DNA of 64,000 nucleotides, from NCBI GenBank assembly GCA_947492585.1, contig CANLND010000008.1, positions 1 to 64,000 on the forward strand, written 5' to 3'. The notes under the pieces were generated by a model. The model did not search any database and had not been told where the DNA came from. It was given only the letters and a program-made list of their open reading frames with translations. The number at the start of each line of letters is the position of its first letter. Position 1 is the first letter of the stretch. The position numbers and the translations under genes were made by a program. This DNA is from an uncultured Paracoccaceae bacterium (GTDB lineage Bacteria; Pseudomonadota; Alphaproteobacteria; Rhodobacterales; Rhodobacteraceae). Positions 18,590 through 27,372 of the stretch are shown in pieces.

Positions 18590-18895
18590 ATGACCAAACC
18601 AAAACCGCCGCAAGACTGTACGTCGATGGAAGAACTGCGTTTGCAGATCGATCGGCTGGATCTCGATCTGGTGGCTTTGCTGGCGGAACGGGCGGGATAT
18701 ATTGATCGTGCCATCGCGCTGAAAACGGAAAATGGCTGGCCAGCCAGAATACCGGAGCGGGTGGAAGAAGTGGTCATGAACGCGCGCGACACCGCTGAAG
18801 CGCAGGGCCTTGATCCAGATCTGGTTGAAATGCTGTGGCGACAGTTGGTGGATTGGTCCATCGCGCGCGAGGCGCGCGTTATTCGTGAGAATTGA
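18590..18895 (+). CDS. Chorismate mutase type II / isochorismate-pyruvate lyase-like protein
   Basis: A 101-residue AroQ-fold protein. Its layout follows PchB closely: DCTSMEELRLQIDRLDLDLV, then LLAERAGYIDRAIALK and IPERVEEVV, and a last helix LVEMLWRQLVDWSIAREAR. The basic residues expected to hold the substrate (Arg in helix 1, Arg in AER, Lys in ALK, Arg in PER) are present. The position of the catalytic Gln in the last helix appears to be Glu, as in some eukaryotic mutases. The ATG at 18590 has an AGGAG site. Chorismate mutase activity is likely; lyase activity is an open alternative. Confidence 0.85.
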   Translation: MTKPKPPQDCTSMEELRLQIDRLDLDLVALLAERAGYIDRAIALKTENGWPARIPERVEEVVMNARDTAEAQGLDPDLVEMLWRQLVDWSIAREARVIREN

Positions 18896-18945
18896 GCAAG
18901 GTCACATAGGCCCTGGGCCTGATCTTGGATATAAGGATGCAGAAA

Positions 18946-19836
18946 ATGGCAGCGAACATTATTGATGGCAAAGCCTTTGCCGCAAAAGTCCGTGAACAGG
19001 TCAAAGGTCATGTTGACCGCCTGAAAGAAGAGCACAACATCACCCCCGGTCTGGCGGTGGTTCTGGTGGGCGAAGACCCCGCAAGCCAGGTATATGTGCG
19101 CTCAAAAGGCAAGCAGACCGTCGAAGTGGGCATGAATTCTTATGAACATAAGATGGACGCCGACACCTCCGAAGCTGATCTGCTGGCGGTTGTTGAAAAG
19201 CTGAACAACGATCCCACCGTGCATGGTATTCTGGTGCAGCTGCCTCTGCCCAAGCATCTGGACGAAGACCTGATCATCAACTCGATCTCTCCTGCAAAAG
19301 ACGTTGATGGGTTCCACATCTCCAACGTTGGTCTGCTGGGCACCGGTCAGAAATCCATGGTGCCTTGTACACCTCTGGGCTGCCTGATGATGCTGCGTGA
19401 CTACCACGGTTCGCTGTCTGGCATGGACGCGGTTGTCATCGGTCGCTCCAACATCGTTGGTAAGCCTATGGCGCAACTGCTGCTGGGCGACAGCTGCACT
19501 GTGACCATCGCGCATTCGCGCACCAAAGACCTGCCTGACGTTGTGCGTCGCGCCGACATCGTTGTGGCCGCCGTTGGCCGTCCTGAAATGGTGCCAGGTG
19601 ATTGGATCAAAGAAGGTGCAACCGTCATTGACGTCGGCATCAACCGCATCGAGCGTGACGGCAAAAACAAGCTGGTTGGCGACGTTGATTTTGCCTCCTG
19701 CGCTGAGCGCGCCGGTGCCATCACGCCGGTTCCCGGTGGCGTTGGTCCCATGACTATCGCGTGCTTGCTGGCCAACACCGTGACAGCCTGCTGCCGCGCC
19801 AACAACCTGGCCGAGCCAGAAGGCCTGACTGCGTAA
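18946..19836 (+). CDS. folD: Bifunctional methylene-THF dehydrogenase / methenyl-THF cyclohydrolase
   Basis: A 296-residue enzyme interconverting 5,10-methylene-, methenyl- and 10-formyl-THF with NADP. Visible family marks are [16 protein letters not shown] with the catalytic Lys (SKGKQ), [11 protein letters not shown], the NADP-binding [18 protein letters not shown] and the C-terminal [16 protein letters not shown] start at the ATG at 18946 because AAGGA (18933–18937) is eight bases upstream and [16 protein letters not shown] matches the usual FolD start. It completes the fhs-containing operon and shares its biased codon use. Confidence 0.97.
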   Translation: MAANIIDGKAFAAKVREQVKGHVDRLKEEHNITPGLAVVLVGEDPASQVYVRSKGKQTVEVGMNSYEHKMDADTSEADLLAVVEKLNNDPTVHGILVQLPLPKHLDEDLIINSISPAKDVDGFHISNVGLLGTGQKSMVPCTPLGCLMMLRDYHGSLSGMDAVVIGRSNIVGKPMAQLLLGDSCTVTIAHSRTKDLPDVVRRADIVVAAVGRPEMVPGDWIKEGATVIDVGINRIERDGKNKLVGDVDFASCAERAGAITPVPGGVGPMTIACLLANTVTACCRANNLAEPEGLTA

Positions 19837-19860
19837 GTCTGATGACTTTGTTAGGATTGG

Positions 19861-19891
19861 AAACCGCGCCCCAATTGGGGCGCGGTTTTTT
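19861..19891 (+). terminator. Rho-independent terminator of folD
   Basis: AACCGCGCCCC and GGGGCGCGGTT form a perfect eleven-pair stem around AATT, followed by a T run to 19891, 25 bases after the stop codon. Confidence 0.93.
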
Positions 19892-20301
19892 GTTGGCTGC
19901 AGTCACGCGCCTCAATAGTGCGATTCGTCTCTGATCGTCGATGCTACTGTGAACGGCGGGTTGGGATGGCGCGCAATGAAATTATCGACGCCAGACAACC
20001 CCGGGGGGAATGGATCAGTGTCGAGATGGCTTTGATAACGGTAAAAGCGATAGGCCGCATTCCAGAGGCGTTTCGCCTTGTCTCAGTGCGTTGGTTTGGA
20101 TTTCTTTGGGCCGCAAAAAAATAACAACCCCTCCCGCGCCCGCAGGTGCCTTCGCCGTTGGCAAAGACCCCTTGGCGGCCTTGGGCGTGGCAGCCTGCCC
20201 CGCGGGGGCAGGCTGCGGCACCGCGCGTGCGCGGTGCCCGGCCCAACGGGAAGAGAGCTGTTCGAAGAACAGATAGATGACGGGCGGGAGAGCTTGCGCC
20301 G
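19892..20301. other. Convergent intergenic region with stacked palindromes
   Basis: These 410 bases between folD (rightward) and the AAA+ gene (leftward) contain no convincing gene; a 68-codon frame at 19918 has no ribosome site and an unlikely composition. The left part is plain; the right part contains the palindromes annotated at 20190–20272. Confidence 0.5.
20190..20272. repeat. Abutting perfect palindromes (REP-like element)
   Basis: GCAGCCTGCCCC-GCG-GGGGCAGGCTGC (20190–20216) has twelve pairs. It is followed without any gap by GGCACCGCGC-GT-GCGCGGTGCC (20217–20238), ten pairs. A weaker CTGTTC-GAA-GAACAG (20258–20272) lies 19 bases further on. They lie just past the end of the leftward AAA+ gene. 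They could terminate or protect its transcript, or represent a dispersed REP-like element. Confidence 0.75.
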
Positions 20302-21609
20302 CTATTTCACGATGGTTTCGTCTTTGACGAACATATTGGCCCACGCACGGTCGATCAGCTCTGGGGTCATTTGATAGGGCAGGCCTTCAAACTCACAAAT
20401 CGAGATCATCTGATCAATCAGGAATACAGGCTGGTAATTTGCATAGACGTTGTCGATTGTCGGGTATTTGTTGCGCAACAAATGCACCAGCGCGCCTTCG
20501 TCCAGCGGCATGCCCTTTTTACGCGCCACCATGGCAAAAATTTTCAGGAAGTTCTCCTGATCGGGCCCGTCGATTTTGATCTTGAAAAAGATCCGGCGCA
20601 GGGCGGCCTGGTCAAAGATTTCATTTGGGTGGAAGTTGGTTGAGAACACCACCAGAGTGTCGAACGGCACTTCAAATTTCTCACCCGATTGCAGCGCCAG
20701 AATATCCCGGTTTTCTTCCAATGGAACAATCCAGCGGTTCACCAGCGCCTGAGGTGGTTCGGCCTGACGACCAAGGTCGTCGACGATAAAGATACCGCCG
20801 GAGGACTTCAGCTGCAACGGCGCCTGATAGGTGCGGGCGGTGGGATTGTAGACCAGATCCAGCATGGACAAGGACAGCTCACCACCTGTGATCACCGTGG
20901 GGCGATCACATCTCACATATCGGCTGTCGAACCGTTTGAGACGACGCAGCTGGGTGGGGTCTTCGGCTTCTTCGGCGATCTTGTTGTGCACGATCGGATC
21001 ATAGACCGTGATCACCTGGCCCGCATATTCAATAGCATAAGGCACATAGACGTGATCGCCAAGCGCGTCGCGGATACCGTTGGAGATTGACGATTTACCA
21101 TTGCCCGGTGGACCATACATCAAAATTGAGCGCCCGGCGCTGACCGCGGGGCCCAACTGGCCCAGCAAACTGTCCGGCAGCACCAGATGCCCCATGGCAT
21201 CGGTCAGTTGTTTGCGGGTCACCATGATGTTGCGGATTGACTGGCGTTCCACCTGCGCGCGGTACACCTCCAAGGGCACCGGCATGGCGCCAAAGTACTC
21301 AGACTGGCTGAGCGCATCCAACGCGCGCGTTTTGCCCGCGTCTGTCAGCTCATAGCCCATTTCACTGCCGTTGTTGGCATTGAGCGTGCCCGTGGCCTGA
21401 AGCAATTTTTGATCTCGGGCCATATCCACCAGTTCCTGTGTCACCGGAATGGGCAGGCAGACGGCGTCGGCGATTTCTGTGACCAGATCCAGGTTCTTGC
21501 GGAATATGGTTTTTAGAAGAATGTCGCGCATCATTACGATGGGCAGCTTCATCTGGCCCAGCCCTTTTGGGGCAGGGGGCGCAATCACGGGAGACGCTTG
21601 CATGTTCAT
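20302..21609 (-). CDS. AAA+ ATPase linked to the Tad pilus locus
   Basis: A 435-residue ATPase. The N-terminal third looks like a winged-helix domain (PIPVTQELVDMARDQKLLQA). The ATPase core starts near residue 150 with Walker A SILMYGPPGNGKSSISNGIR and has a Walker-B-like GGIFIVDDLGRQ, then sensor-type VVFSTNFHPNEIFDQAALRR. The DDLGR in place of DE is a slight deviation. Such ATPases sit at the end of Tad loci in roseobacters, so a role in pilus control or assembly is possible but not shown. It is separated from cpaA by about 200 bases. Confidence 0.85.
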   Translation of the reverse strand: MNMQASPVIAPPAPKGLGQMKLPIVMMRDILLKTIFRKNLDLVTEIADAVCLPIPVTQELVDMARDQKLLQATGTLNANNGSEMGYELTDAGKTRALDALSQSEYFGAMPVPLEVYRAQVERQSIRNIMVTRKQLTDAMGHLVLPDSLLGQLGPAVSAGRSILMYGPPGNGKSSISNGIRDALGDHVYVPYAIEYAGQVITVYDPIVHNKIAEEAEDPTQLRRLKRFDSRYVRCDRPTVITGGELSLSMLDLVYNPTARTYQAPLQLKSSGGIFIVDDLGRQAEPPQALVNRWIVPLEENRDILALQSGEKFEVPFDTLVVFSTNFHPNEIFDQAALRRIFFKIKIDGPDQENFLKIFAMVARKKGMPLDEGALVHLLRNKYPTIDNVYANYQPVFLIDQMISICEFEGLPYQMTPELIDRAWANMFVKDETIVK

Positions 21610-21805
21610 CGGCTGTCCGGTCCTCAGGCAGGGCTCCAGACCACAGGAGGGTCCGGGAAGATGCCAACAGTTTATTCACGACTGTGGCGCAACCGGGGCA
21701 AAGAGCGCGCATTTCCGGGTCATTCGCTGGGGCCGGTGCGCTTTATAGCCCTGAGCGGGCCACGCGCGCTGTGCACTTCGACAGTTTGGGGGTTTTGTGT
21801 GGGCT

Positions 21806-22327
21806 TCAGGTGCCAAACAGCGTGCCAAGGCACAGGTAGATCGCCAGGGTTCCCCCCAAACACAGGCCCATTGGGAACTTGTGTCCGACATGCCAGCTTT
21901 TCCAGTCCGGTGCCATCTGACGCAGTGGGGTGACTTTGATCACCCGATGGGTCGTAAAGCCCGCCAAAAGGGTCATGTTAAAGAGCACCAGCACCAAGAA
22001 CAGATCCTGAAAGGCCACAAATGGGGCTGCGGCGGCGACAAATTTTGCATCCCCCGCGCCGATTGCGCCACCAGCGTAAAACAAAAATCCCAGCGCAAGG
22101 CCGATGGGCAGATGCAGCAGCTGCCAGCCATAGAGCTCCCAGCTGGGCATCACCAAAAGACCCAACACGATGTATCCCCCCCCCAAGAGATCAACGGCCC
22201 AATTGGGGATCCGCATGCCGCGTAGATCCGTATAAGTGACGGTCATGCAGATCGGCAGCGCAAATATCAAAAAAATCCGCGCAACCGTGGCGTCAATCTG
22301 GACAGACTGGAGCAGGGTAGCAAACAT
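21806..22327 (-). CDS. cpaA: Flp prepilin peptidase (A24 family, CpaA/TadV)
   Basis: A 173-residue membrane aspartic protease that cleaves Flp prepilins. The two catalytic aspartates are visible in TVTYTDLRGMRIPNW and in the GxGD motif GAIGAGDAKFVAAAA. Five to six hydrophobic helices fill the rest. The N-terminal zinc/methylase domain of larger PilD enzymes is missing, as in other CpaA/TadV proteins. It is four bases from the preceding TPR lipoprotein gene, so co-translation is likely. Confidence 0.93.
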   Translation of the reverse strand: MFATLLQSVQIDATVARIFLIFALPICMTVTYTDLRGMRIPNWAVDLLGGGYIVLGLLVMPSWELYGWQLLHLPIGLALGFLFYAGGAIGAGDAKFVAAAAPFVAFQDLFLVLVLFNMTLLAGFTTHRVIKVTPLRQMAPDWKSWHVGHKFPMGLCLGGTLAIYLCLGTLFGT

Positions 22328-22331
22328 TGGA

Positions 22332-23180
22332 TCAGCCGCCTTCTAACGTGCGCAGGGCGCGGGCGGCCTCTTCGAAATGTTGTGGATGCGTAGAGATCGC
22401 TTCGCGCAGCAGGCCTTTGCCCGTTGATACGTCGCCCTGCTTGATCGCTGACAAACCCATCGTGTGCAGCAACAACGCGCGCTCGGTTTGCGTCACGGGG
22501 ACCGTCGGCAGCGTGTAGTTGCGCTGCGCGCCGCGCGCCAGAACCAGATTGTTTTTGGCGGTGAACAGATCGCGATCCTGGCGGATTGCATCTGAAAACA
22601 GCTTTTCTGCGCCGTGGAAATCGCCCCGTGCAAGTTTGGAATAGCCCCAGTTGTTCATCACCCGTGCCGGTGTCGTCGTTAGGCCCACGGCTGTTTCGTA
22701 GAAACTGTCAGCGCGTTTCCAGTCTTCTTCGGAATCCGCAACCATCGCTTCAAGCCGATACCGCTGGAACGTCTCAACTGTGGGGGGGACCTGATCCAGA
22801 ACGGCTTTGGCATCAGGCCATTTGTTATTGCGGATCAAAGCGTCGGCCAGTTGCACATTGTCTGATGGGGTTGCCCCCTCCATTTGGACCACACGGCGCC
22901 AGGCTGGCACGGCCTCGGTGTTGCGTTTGGCGCGGACCAGCGAACTGGCCAAACCGCGCTGTAGATCGATGCGATCGGGGGCGGCCTTGGACGAGCGGGC
23001 GAAATAGCTGACCGCTTCATTGGGATCTGAGACTTTTAGATAGACGTCGTTCAGATTGGATTCGTCGACAACGTTCAGATCTTCCAGCGTTTCTTCGACG
23101 TCAACGCTGCGGTCTGACGTACAGGCGGACAGGCTGACGCCAGCCACCAGGCACGCGGAAAGAAGAATAGAGTGGCGCAT
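22332..23180 (-). CDS. tadD: TadD-type TPR lipoprotein
   Basis: A 282-residue lipoprotein. The lipobox LSAC puts the acylated cysteine at residue 20. An acidic linker is followed by TPR-like helices (AVSYFARSSKAAPDRIDLQR, ARVMNNWGYSKLARGDFHGA, DRDLFTAKNNLVLARGAQ). TadD proteins are pilotins that help place the Tad secretin in the outer membrane. It follows a second TPR lipoprotein gene in the same direction. Confidence 0.88.
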   Translation of the reverse strand: MRHSILLSACLVAGVSLSACTSDRSVDVEETLEDLNVVDESNLNDVYLKVSDPNEAVSYFARSSKAAPDRIDLQRGLASSLVRAKRNTEAVPAWRRVVQMEGATPSDNVQLADALIRNNKWPDAKAVLDQVPPTVETFQRYRLEAMVADSEEDWKRADSFYETAVGLTTTPARVMNNWGYSKLARGDFHGAEKLFSDAIRQDRDLFTAKNNLVLARGAQRNYTLPTVPVTQTERALLLHTMGLSAIKQGDVSTGKGLLREAISTHPQHFEEAARALRTLEGG

Positions 23181-23209
23181 GGGGGCGTCCTTTTTACTGC
23201 TCTGCCGTC

Positions 23210-23785
23210 TTAGGGCGTGCGTTTCAGCACATAGCTGCCGCCGCCGCGTTGAACCAGCTGATAGGGCTGGCTTTGCGTCGGAGTATGTGGCGTTGCGTCA
23301 AGTTTGGCGATAGCCAAGCGTAAATTTTCACGAATTGCGTCACTTTCGCCATTGTCCAATGCCACCGCGCGCCGCAGATATTGTTCTGCTTCGGCGGGTT
23401 TGCGGCGTTCCATTAGGACAATGCCAAGGTTGTTCAGGGATTCGGGCCAGTCCGGAAGGATCTCAACCGATTTGCGCAGCAGCGTTTCCGCCTGTCCGAG
23501 CCGCCCCAACGCAAGATTGGCAGATCCAAGCGACGACAGAACTTCGGCCGACAGCCCATGTGTCACCCCTGCGCGCGTAAAGGCATCGAGCGCCAGTTCA
23601 TATTGACCCGCCGCCATCAAGCGGTGGCCGGTGATCAGTGGATCCACGGCCTCTTTGCGAAGATCAACACCAGGGGCCCAGGCCGACCCGGTGTCTGGCG
23701 TTTGATCAGGTTGCGGTGTGATGCAGGCTGTCAAAACAGACAGGCAGCACACACAAAATATAAAGCGCAGATCGGGCATTTTCAT
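23210..23785 (-). CDS. Second TPR lipoprotein of the Tad locus
   Basis: A 191-residue lipoprotein with lipobox LTAC (Cys21). At least three TPR units are readable, ending with WPESLNNLGIVLMERRKPAE and YLRRAVALDNGESDAI. It resembles the neighbouring TadD but is shorter, so it is probably a paralogue that split or diversified its function. A terminator separates it from tadC upstream, meaning it probably starts its own transcription unit with tadD and cpaA. Confidence 0.83.
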   Translation of the reverse strand: MKMPDLRFIFCVCCLSVLTACITPQPDQTPDTGSAWAPGVDLRKEAVDPLITGHRLMAAGQYELALDAFTRAGVTHGLSAEVLSSLGSANLALGRLGQAETLLRKSVEILPDWPESLNNLGIVLMERRKPAEAEQYLRRAVALDNGESDAIRENLRLAIAKLDATPHTPTQSQPYQLVQRGGGSYVLKRTP

Positions 23786-23882
23786 GTGTCGGGTTGTTGA
23801 TACATGAAGAACTTACAGCAGAGCTGCGGCCAAATAGGTAGCGCAATGCGCTGATGCCAGGAACGTGACCTTAAGATGTGTT

Positions 23883-23918
23883 AAAAACGCCAACCCCCCA
23901 CGCACTGCACGTGGGGGG
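23883..23918 (-). terminator. Rho-independent terminator after tadC
   Basis: On the minus strand CCCCCCACG pairs perfectly with CGTGGGGGG around a seven-base loop, followed by TTGGCGTTTTT. It divides the Tad locus between tadC and the TPR lipoprotein genes. Confidence 0.82.
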
Positions 23919-23952
23919 ACGCAATAGTAGAATTTACCCGGTCAGATCGGGG

Positions 23953-24927
23953 TTATGGCACGACACCGTTGCCCAGATTGGCAATGTTTTGCGCCGAGGG
24001 GCCGACCAGAATAACCAGCAGGGGCGGCACGGTCAGCATCATGGTTGCCAGTGTCATTTTGACTGGCAGTTTGTTGGCAGCCTCTTCGGCGCGCATCACC
24101 CGTTTGTCGCGCATTTCGCTTGCGTAGACGCGCAGAGCTTCGGCAATGGACGTGCCAAAGGCCGAGGATTGGATCATCACGGTGGTAAAGGAGGCAATAT
24201 CAGGCACGCCACAGCGGGTGCCCAAATCACGCAGGACTTTCTCTTTTTCCTTACCAGCCTTCATTTCCTGCGCCACGATCTGAAATTCACCAGACAGATC
24301 CGGATATGACGCGGTCAGCTCTTGCGAGACGCGGATGATGGACTGTTCCAGCGATTGACCCGCTTCGACACAGACCAGCATCATGTCGAGCGCATCCGGG
24401 AAGCCTTTGGTGATCTGTTTTTTGCGCTCTTCGACGCGGCGGGTGATCCAGTATTTGGGGAGGAAATAGCCCGCGCCGCCAACACCTATGATGCGAATCG
24501 CCATCTGTTGGCTTGTGTAATCGAATTCGGCGTTGATCACATAGACCCAGAACAGCCCCAGCGCCAATCCCAACAGCCCCAGCGCCATCTGCGCAAAGTG
24601 AAACAGGCGTACCGCGTCTTTGGATTGATACCCTGCCTGGCGAAGTGTTAGCTCCATCGCTGACAGCTCGTCGGCATCCTGAGGTTCCAGGAACGACGCA
24701 AATTTCCGCAGCTGTTCGTTGCGGGTGCCGTGACGCAACCGCTCCCGTTTGGGTTGGGCGTTATGCGTGTCGTTCAGGTCTCTCTGTAGTTTTTTCAGCG
24801 GGTCTTCGGGCTGATTGAGCATGACCACCATGGCGCCAAGGATCAGCAAGAATCCAACACCGCCAAGCGCAATCAGCGGGCCAAGGTCGCCCAACTGGCT
24901 GATCAGAAAATCATTTATCGCATTCAT
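23953..24927 (-). CDS. tadC: Tad pilus assembly platform protein TadC
   Basis: A 324-residue type II secretion F-domain membrane protein. Hydrophobic helices occur near residues 15–35, 110–150 and 270–315. The cytosolic GspF-like domain contains FPDALDMMLVCVEAGQSLEQ and SAFGTSIAEALRVYASEMRD, with the helix-rich MRAEEAANKLPVKM before the last membrane segments. It pairs with TadB, ten bases upstream, as the inner-membrane platform contacted by the CpaF ATPase. Confidence 0.94.
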   Translation of the reverse strand: MNAINDFLISQLGDLGPLIALGGVGFLLILGAMVVMLNQPEDPLKKLQRDLNDTHNAQPKRERLRHGTRNEQLRKFASFLEPQDADELSAMELTLRQAGYQSKDAVRLFHFAQMALGLLGLALGLFWVYVINAEFDYTSQQMAIRIIGVGGAGYFLPKYWITRRVEERKKQITKGFPDALDMMLVCVEAGQSLEQSIIRVSQELTASYPDLSGEFQIVAQEMKAGKEKEKVLRDLGTRCGVPDIASFTTVMIQSSAFGTSIAEALRVYASEMRDKRVMRAEEAANKLPVKMTLATMMLTVPPLLVILVGPSAQNIANLGNGVVP

Positions 24928-24937
24928 GGCGTGTCCC

Positions 24938-25906
24938 TCAGACTTCGATATTGGTCAAGGCCCGCATGACGAACAGGTTGACGGTCAGCATGATGCCCAC
25001 AAAGAAACAGGCGGGAATGAACCAGGGGTGGTCCAGAACGTTGTCATAATAGTTGGGGTCCATGGCCAGCGTGGCCATCAGCGCAACCAGCGGAAACGCC
25101 GACAGGAATTTACCTGACCACTGCGCTTCGGCGGTGATCGCCTTCACGCGACGAAACAGACGAAAACGTGCGCGGATGACTTGGGCCAGACCGGCCAGCA
25201 CTTCGGCCAGGTTACCACCGGATTGCTGTTGGATGGTCACGGCAACCGCCAGAAAACGCATATCCTGCATTTGCAGCCGTTCGGCCATTTCTTTCAGCGC
25301 ATCGCCGACATCGCCGCCATAGGCGCTTTCATCGGCGATCATGCCAAATTCAGTGGCCAGCGGATCATCCACTTCTTTGGCGACGATCTGCACCGCTGAG
25401 CTAAAGGGATGGCCCACCCGCAAAGAGCGCACCATCAATTCCACCGCGTCGGGCAATTGCTCTTCGATCAACGCCAGCCGTTTGCTGGCCTTGTTGTTGA
25501 CCCAAAAGAACACAGATCCAATGCCAATGATGACCGAACCAAGAATGCGGACGGGCAGTTGGGTTTGTGTGGCGATGCTCAGCCCGGCAAAGGCCAGCGC
25601 CGACAGCGCAACCATGATCATCATCAGTTGTTTCGGGCTAAAGGCGATCGCCGCTTTCTGGGCGCGCTCGGCCAATAGGGAATAGAGTGGGATTGACTGG
25701 GATTTTAGGTGCTGGCCCATCTCCTTGCGAAGCTGTTCTAACACCTGTTCCCGATTGCCACCTTTTTGCAGCATTTCAAGGCGGCGGTTGACGCGGTTGT
25801 TCAGGCTGATTGATTTGCCAAACGTGACCAGATACAGGCCCTCGACCAGCGCCAAAACAGCAAGAAAAATAAGCACATAGATGATGGCTTCGACGGGAAG
25901 ATGCAT
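24938..25906 (-). CDS. tadB: Tad pilus assembly platform protein TadB
   Basis: A 322-residue F-domain membrane protein. An N-terminal helix, two central helices (about 90–130) and two C-terminal helices frame the cytosolic domain, whose core reads QLPDAVELMVRSLRVGHPFS and GDVGDALKEMAERLQMQDMR. The sequence LAGLAQVIRARFRLFRRVKA is typical of TadB. Its start touches the stop of cpaF, so the three platform and motor proteins are probably made in step. Confidence 0.95.
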   Translation of the reverse strand: MHLPVEAIIYVLIFLAVLALVEGLYLVTFGKSISLNNRVNRRLEMLQKGGNREQVLEQLRKEMGQHLKSQSIPLYSLLAERAQKAAIAFSPKQLMMIMVALSALAFAGLSIATQTQLPVRILGSVIIGIGSVFFWVNNKASKRLALIEEQLPDAVELMVRSLRVGHPFSSAVQIVAKEVDDPLATEFGMIADESAYGGDVGDALKEMAERLQMQDMRFLAVAVTIQQQSGGNLAEVLAGLAQVIRARFRLFRRVKAITAEAQWSGKFLSAFPLVALMATLAMDPNYYDNVLDHPWFIPACFFVGIMLTVNLFVMRALTNIEV

Positions 25907-27348
25907 CAGAATTTCTCCATCACGGTGGGTTCGTAAATAGAGGTGGGCAGATCATAGCCCCACAGGCGGAACCGCTCAGAGAAGTGGCTGCGCACACCGG
26001 TGGCGGTGAAATGGCCGATGATTTTATTGTCAGGCGTCAGGCCAACACGTTGAAATCGAAAGATTTCCTGCATTGAAATCACGTCGCCTTCCATGCCGGT
26101 GATTTCGGTGATCGAGGTCATGCGACGCGAGCCGTCTTGCAGGCGTGAAGCCTGTACGATCACATTCACCGCCGAAGATATCTGGCTGCGCACGGCTTTT
26201 AGCGGCATCTCAATGCCTGCCATGGCAATCATGTTTTCCAGACGTGACACGCCATCACGGGCCGAGTTGGCGTGGATGGTGGTCATCGATCCATCGTGGC
26301 CGGTGTTCATCGCCTGCAGCATGTCGATCACTTCTTCGCCGCGCGTTTCGCCGACGATGATGCGGTCGGGGCGCATCCGCAGGGCGTTTTTCAAACAGTC
26401 GCGGGGAGAGACTTCACCTTTGCCTTCGACATTTGGCGGACGGCTTTCCATTCGCCCCACATGGGTCTGTTGCAGCTGAAGTTCTGCGGTATCCTCAATG
26501 GTCAGGATGCGTTCGGCGTTGTCGATAAACGAAGACAGGGCGTTTAGCGTTGTGGTCTTACCTGACCCTGTACCGCCCGAGACGATCACGTTCAGGCGCG
26601 TGGCGACCGCCGCCTGAAGATAGGCGGCCATTTCTTCGGTGAACGCACCGAAATTGACCAGATCATCAATCGCCAGTTTGTCTTTTTTGAACTTCCGGAT
26701 GGAGACCAAGGACCCGTCGACCGCGATCGGCGGCACCATGGCGTTAAACCGCGAACCATCCGCCAGACGCGCATCCACATAAGGGTTGCTTTCATCGACG
26801 CGCCGGCCCACTGCCGAGACGATCTTGTCGATGATCCGCATCAGATGCCGTTCATCTTTGAAGGTGACATCCGACAGGCTCAGCTTGCCGTCCTGTTCGA
26901 TGAAAATTTGCTGGGGTCCGTTGACCAGAATATCGCTGACGCTGTCGTCTTGAAGCAGAGTTTCCAAGGGGCCAAGGCCGGTGACCTCGTCGTAGAGCTC
27001 CTTGTTCAGAGTTTGACGGTCCTCGCGGTTCAGGACGACGCTTTTTTCCGTCAGAATTTCGGTGGTGATCTCTGAGATTTCCGCCCGCAGTTCCGCTTCT
27101 GAGGCATGTTCAAGTGCGGACAGGTTCAAATTGTCCAGCAGTTCGCGGTGCAGCTCAACTTTGATTTGCCCCAAACGCTCTTTACGTTTGCGTTCTTTGT
27201 CCATCGGTGCGGCAGTGGCGGCTTGCTTGAGCGCGGGTTTGCGCAGGCTCTCGGCCTTAACCGGCGCCGGTTTGGCTGCCGGGCTTGGATCCACTTTTTG
27301 CGGTTTGGCCGCTGTGTCGGAAATTTGCTTTTTATATCTGGAAAACAT
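25906..27348 (-). CDS. cpaF: Tad pilus assembly ATPase CpaF/TadA
   Basis: A 480-residue secretion ATPase of the VirB11/GspE superfamily. A lysine- and alanine-rich N-terminus (about 70 residues) leads to the N-domain. The motor has Walker [17 protein letters not shown], the Asp box [16 protein letters not shown], Walker [15 protein letters not shown] and the His box [18 protein letters not shown]. CpaF powers both extension and retraction of Tad pili in studied systems. It is followed directly by tadB. Confidence 0.96.
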   Translation of the reverse strand: MFSRYKKQISDTAAKPQKVDPSPAAKPAPVKAESLRKPALKQAATAAPMDKERKRKERLGQIKVELHRELLDNLNLSALEHASEAELRAEISEITTEILTEKSVVLNREDRQTLNKELYDEVTGLGPLETLLQDDSVSDILVNGPQQIFIEQDGKLSLSDVTFKDERHLMRIIDKIVSAVGRRVDESNPYVDARLADGSRFNAMVPPIAVDGSLVSIRKFKKDKLAIDDLVNFGAFTEEMAAYLQAAVATRLNVIVSGGTGSGKTTTLNALSSFIDNAERILTIEDTAELQLQQTHVGRMESRPPNVEGKGEVSPRDCLKNALRMRPDRIIVGETRGEEVIDMLQAMNTGHDGSMTTIHANSARDGVSRLENMIAMAGIEMPLKAVRSQISSAVNVIVQASRLQDGSRRMTSITEITGMEGDVISMQEIFRFQRVGLTPDNKIIGHFTATGVRSHFSERFRLWGYDLPTSIYEPTVMEKF

Positions 27349-27372
27349 GTCTCACCTAAAACCCACCATGGA

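Noticed and set aside
19918-20124. A 68-codon frame in the folD–AAA+ intergenic region
   Set aside because: No ribosome site, no recognisable composition or domain, and it enters the repeat-like sequence.
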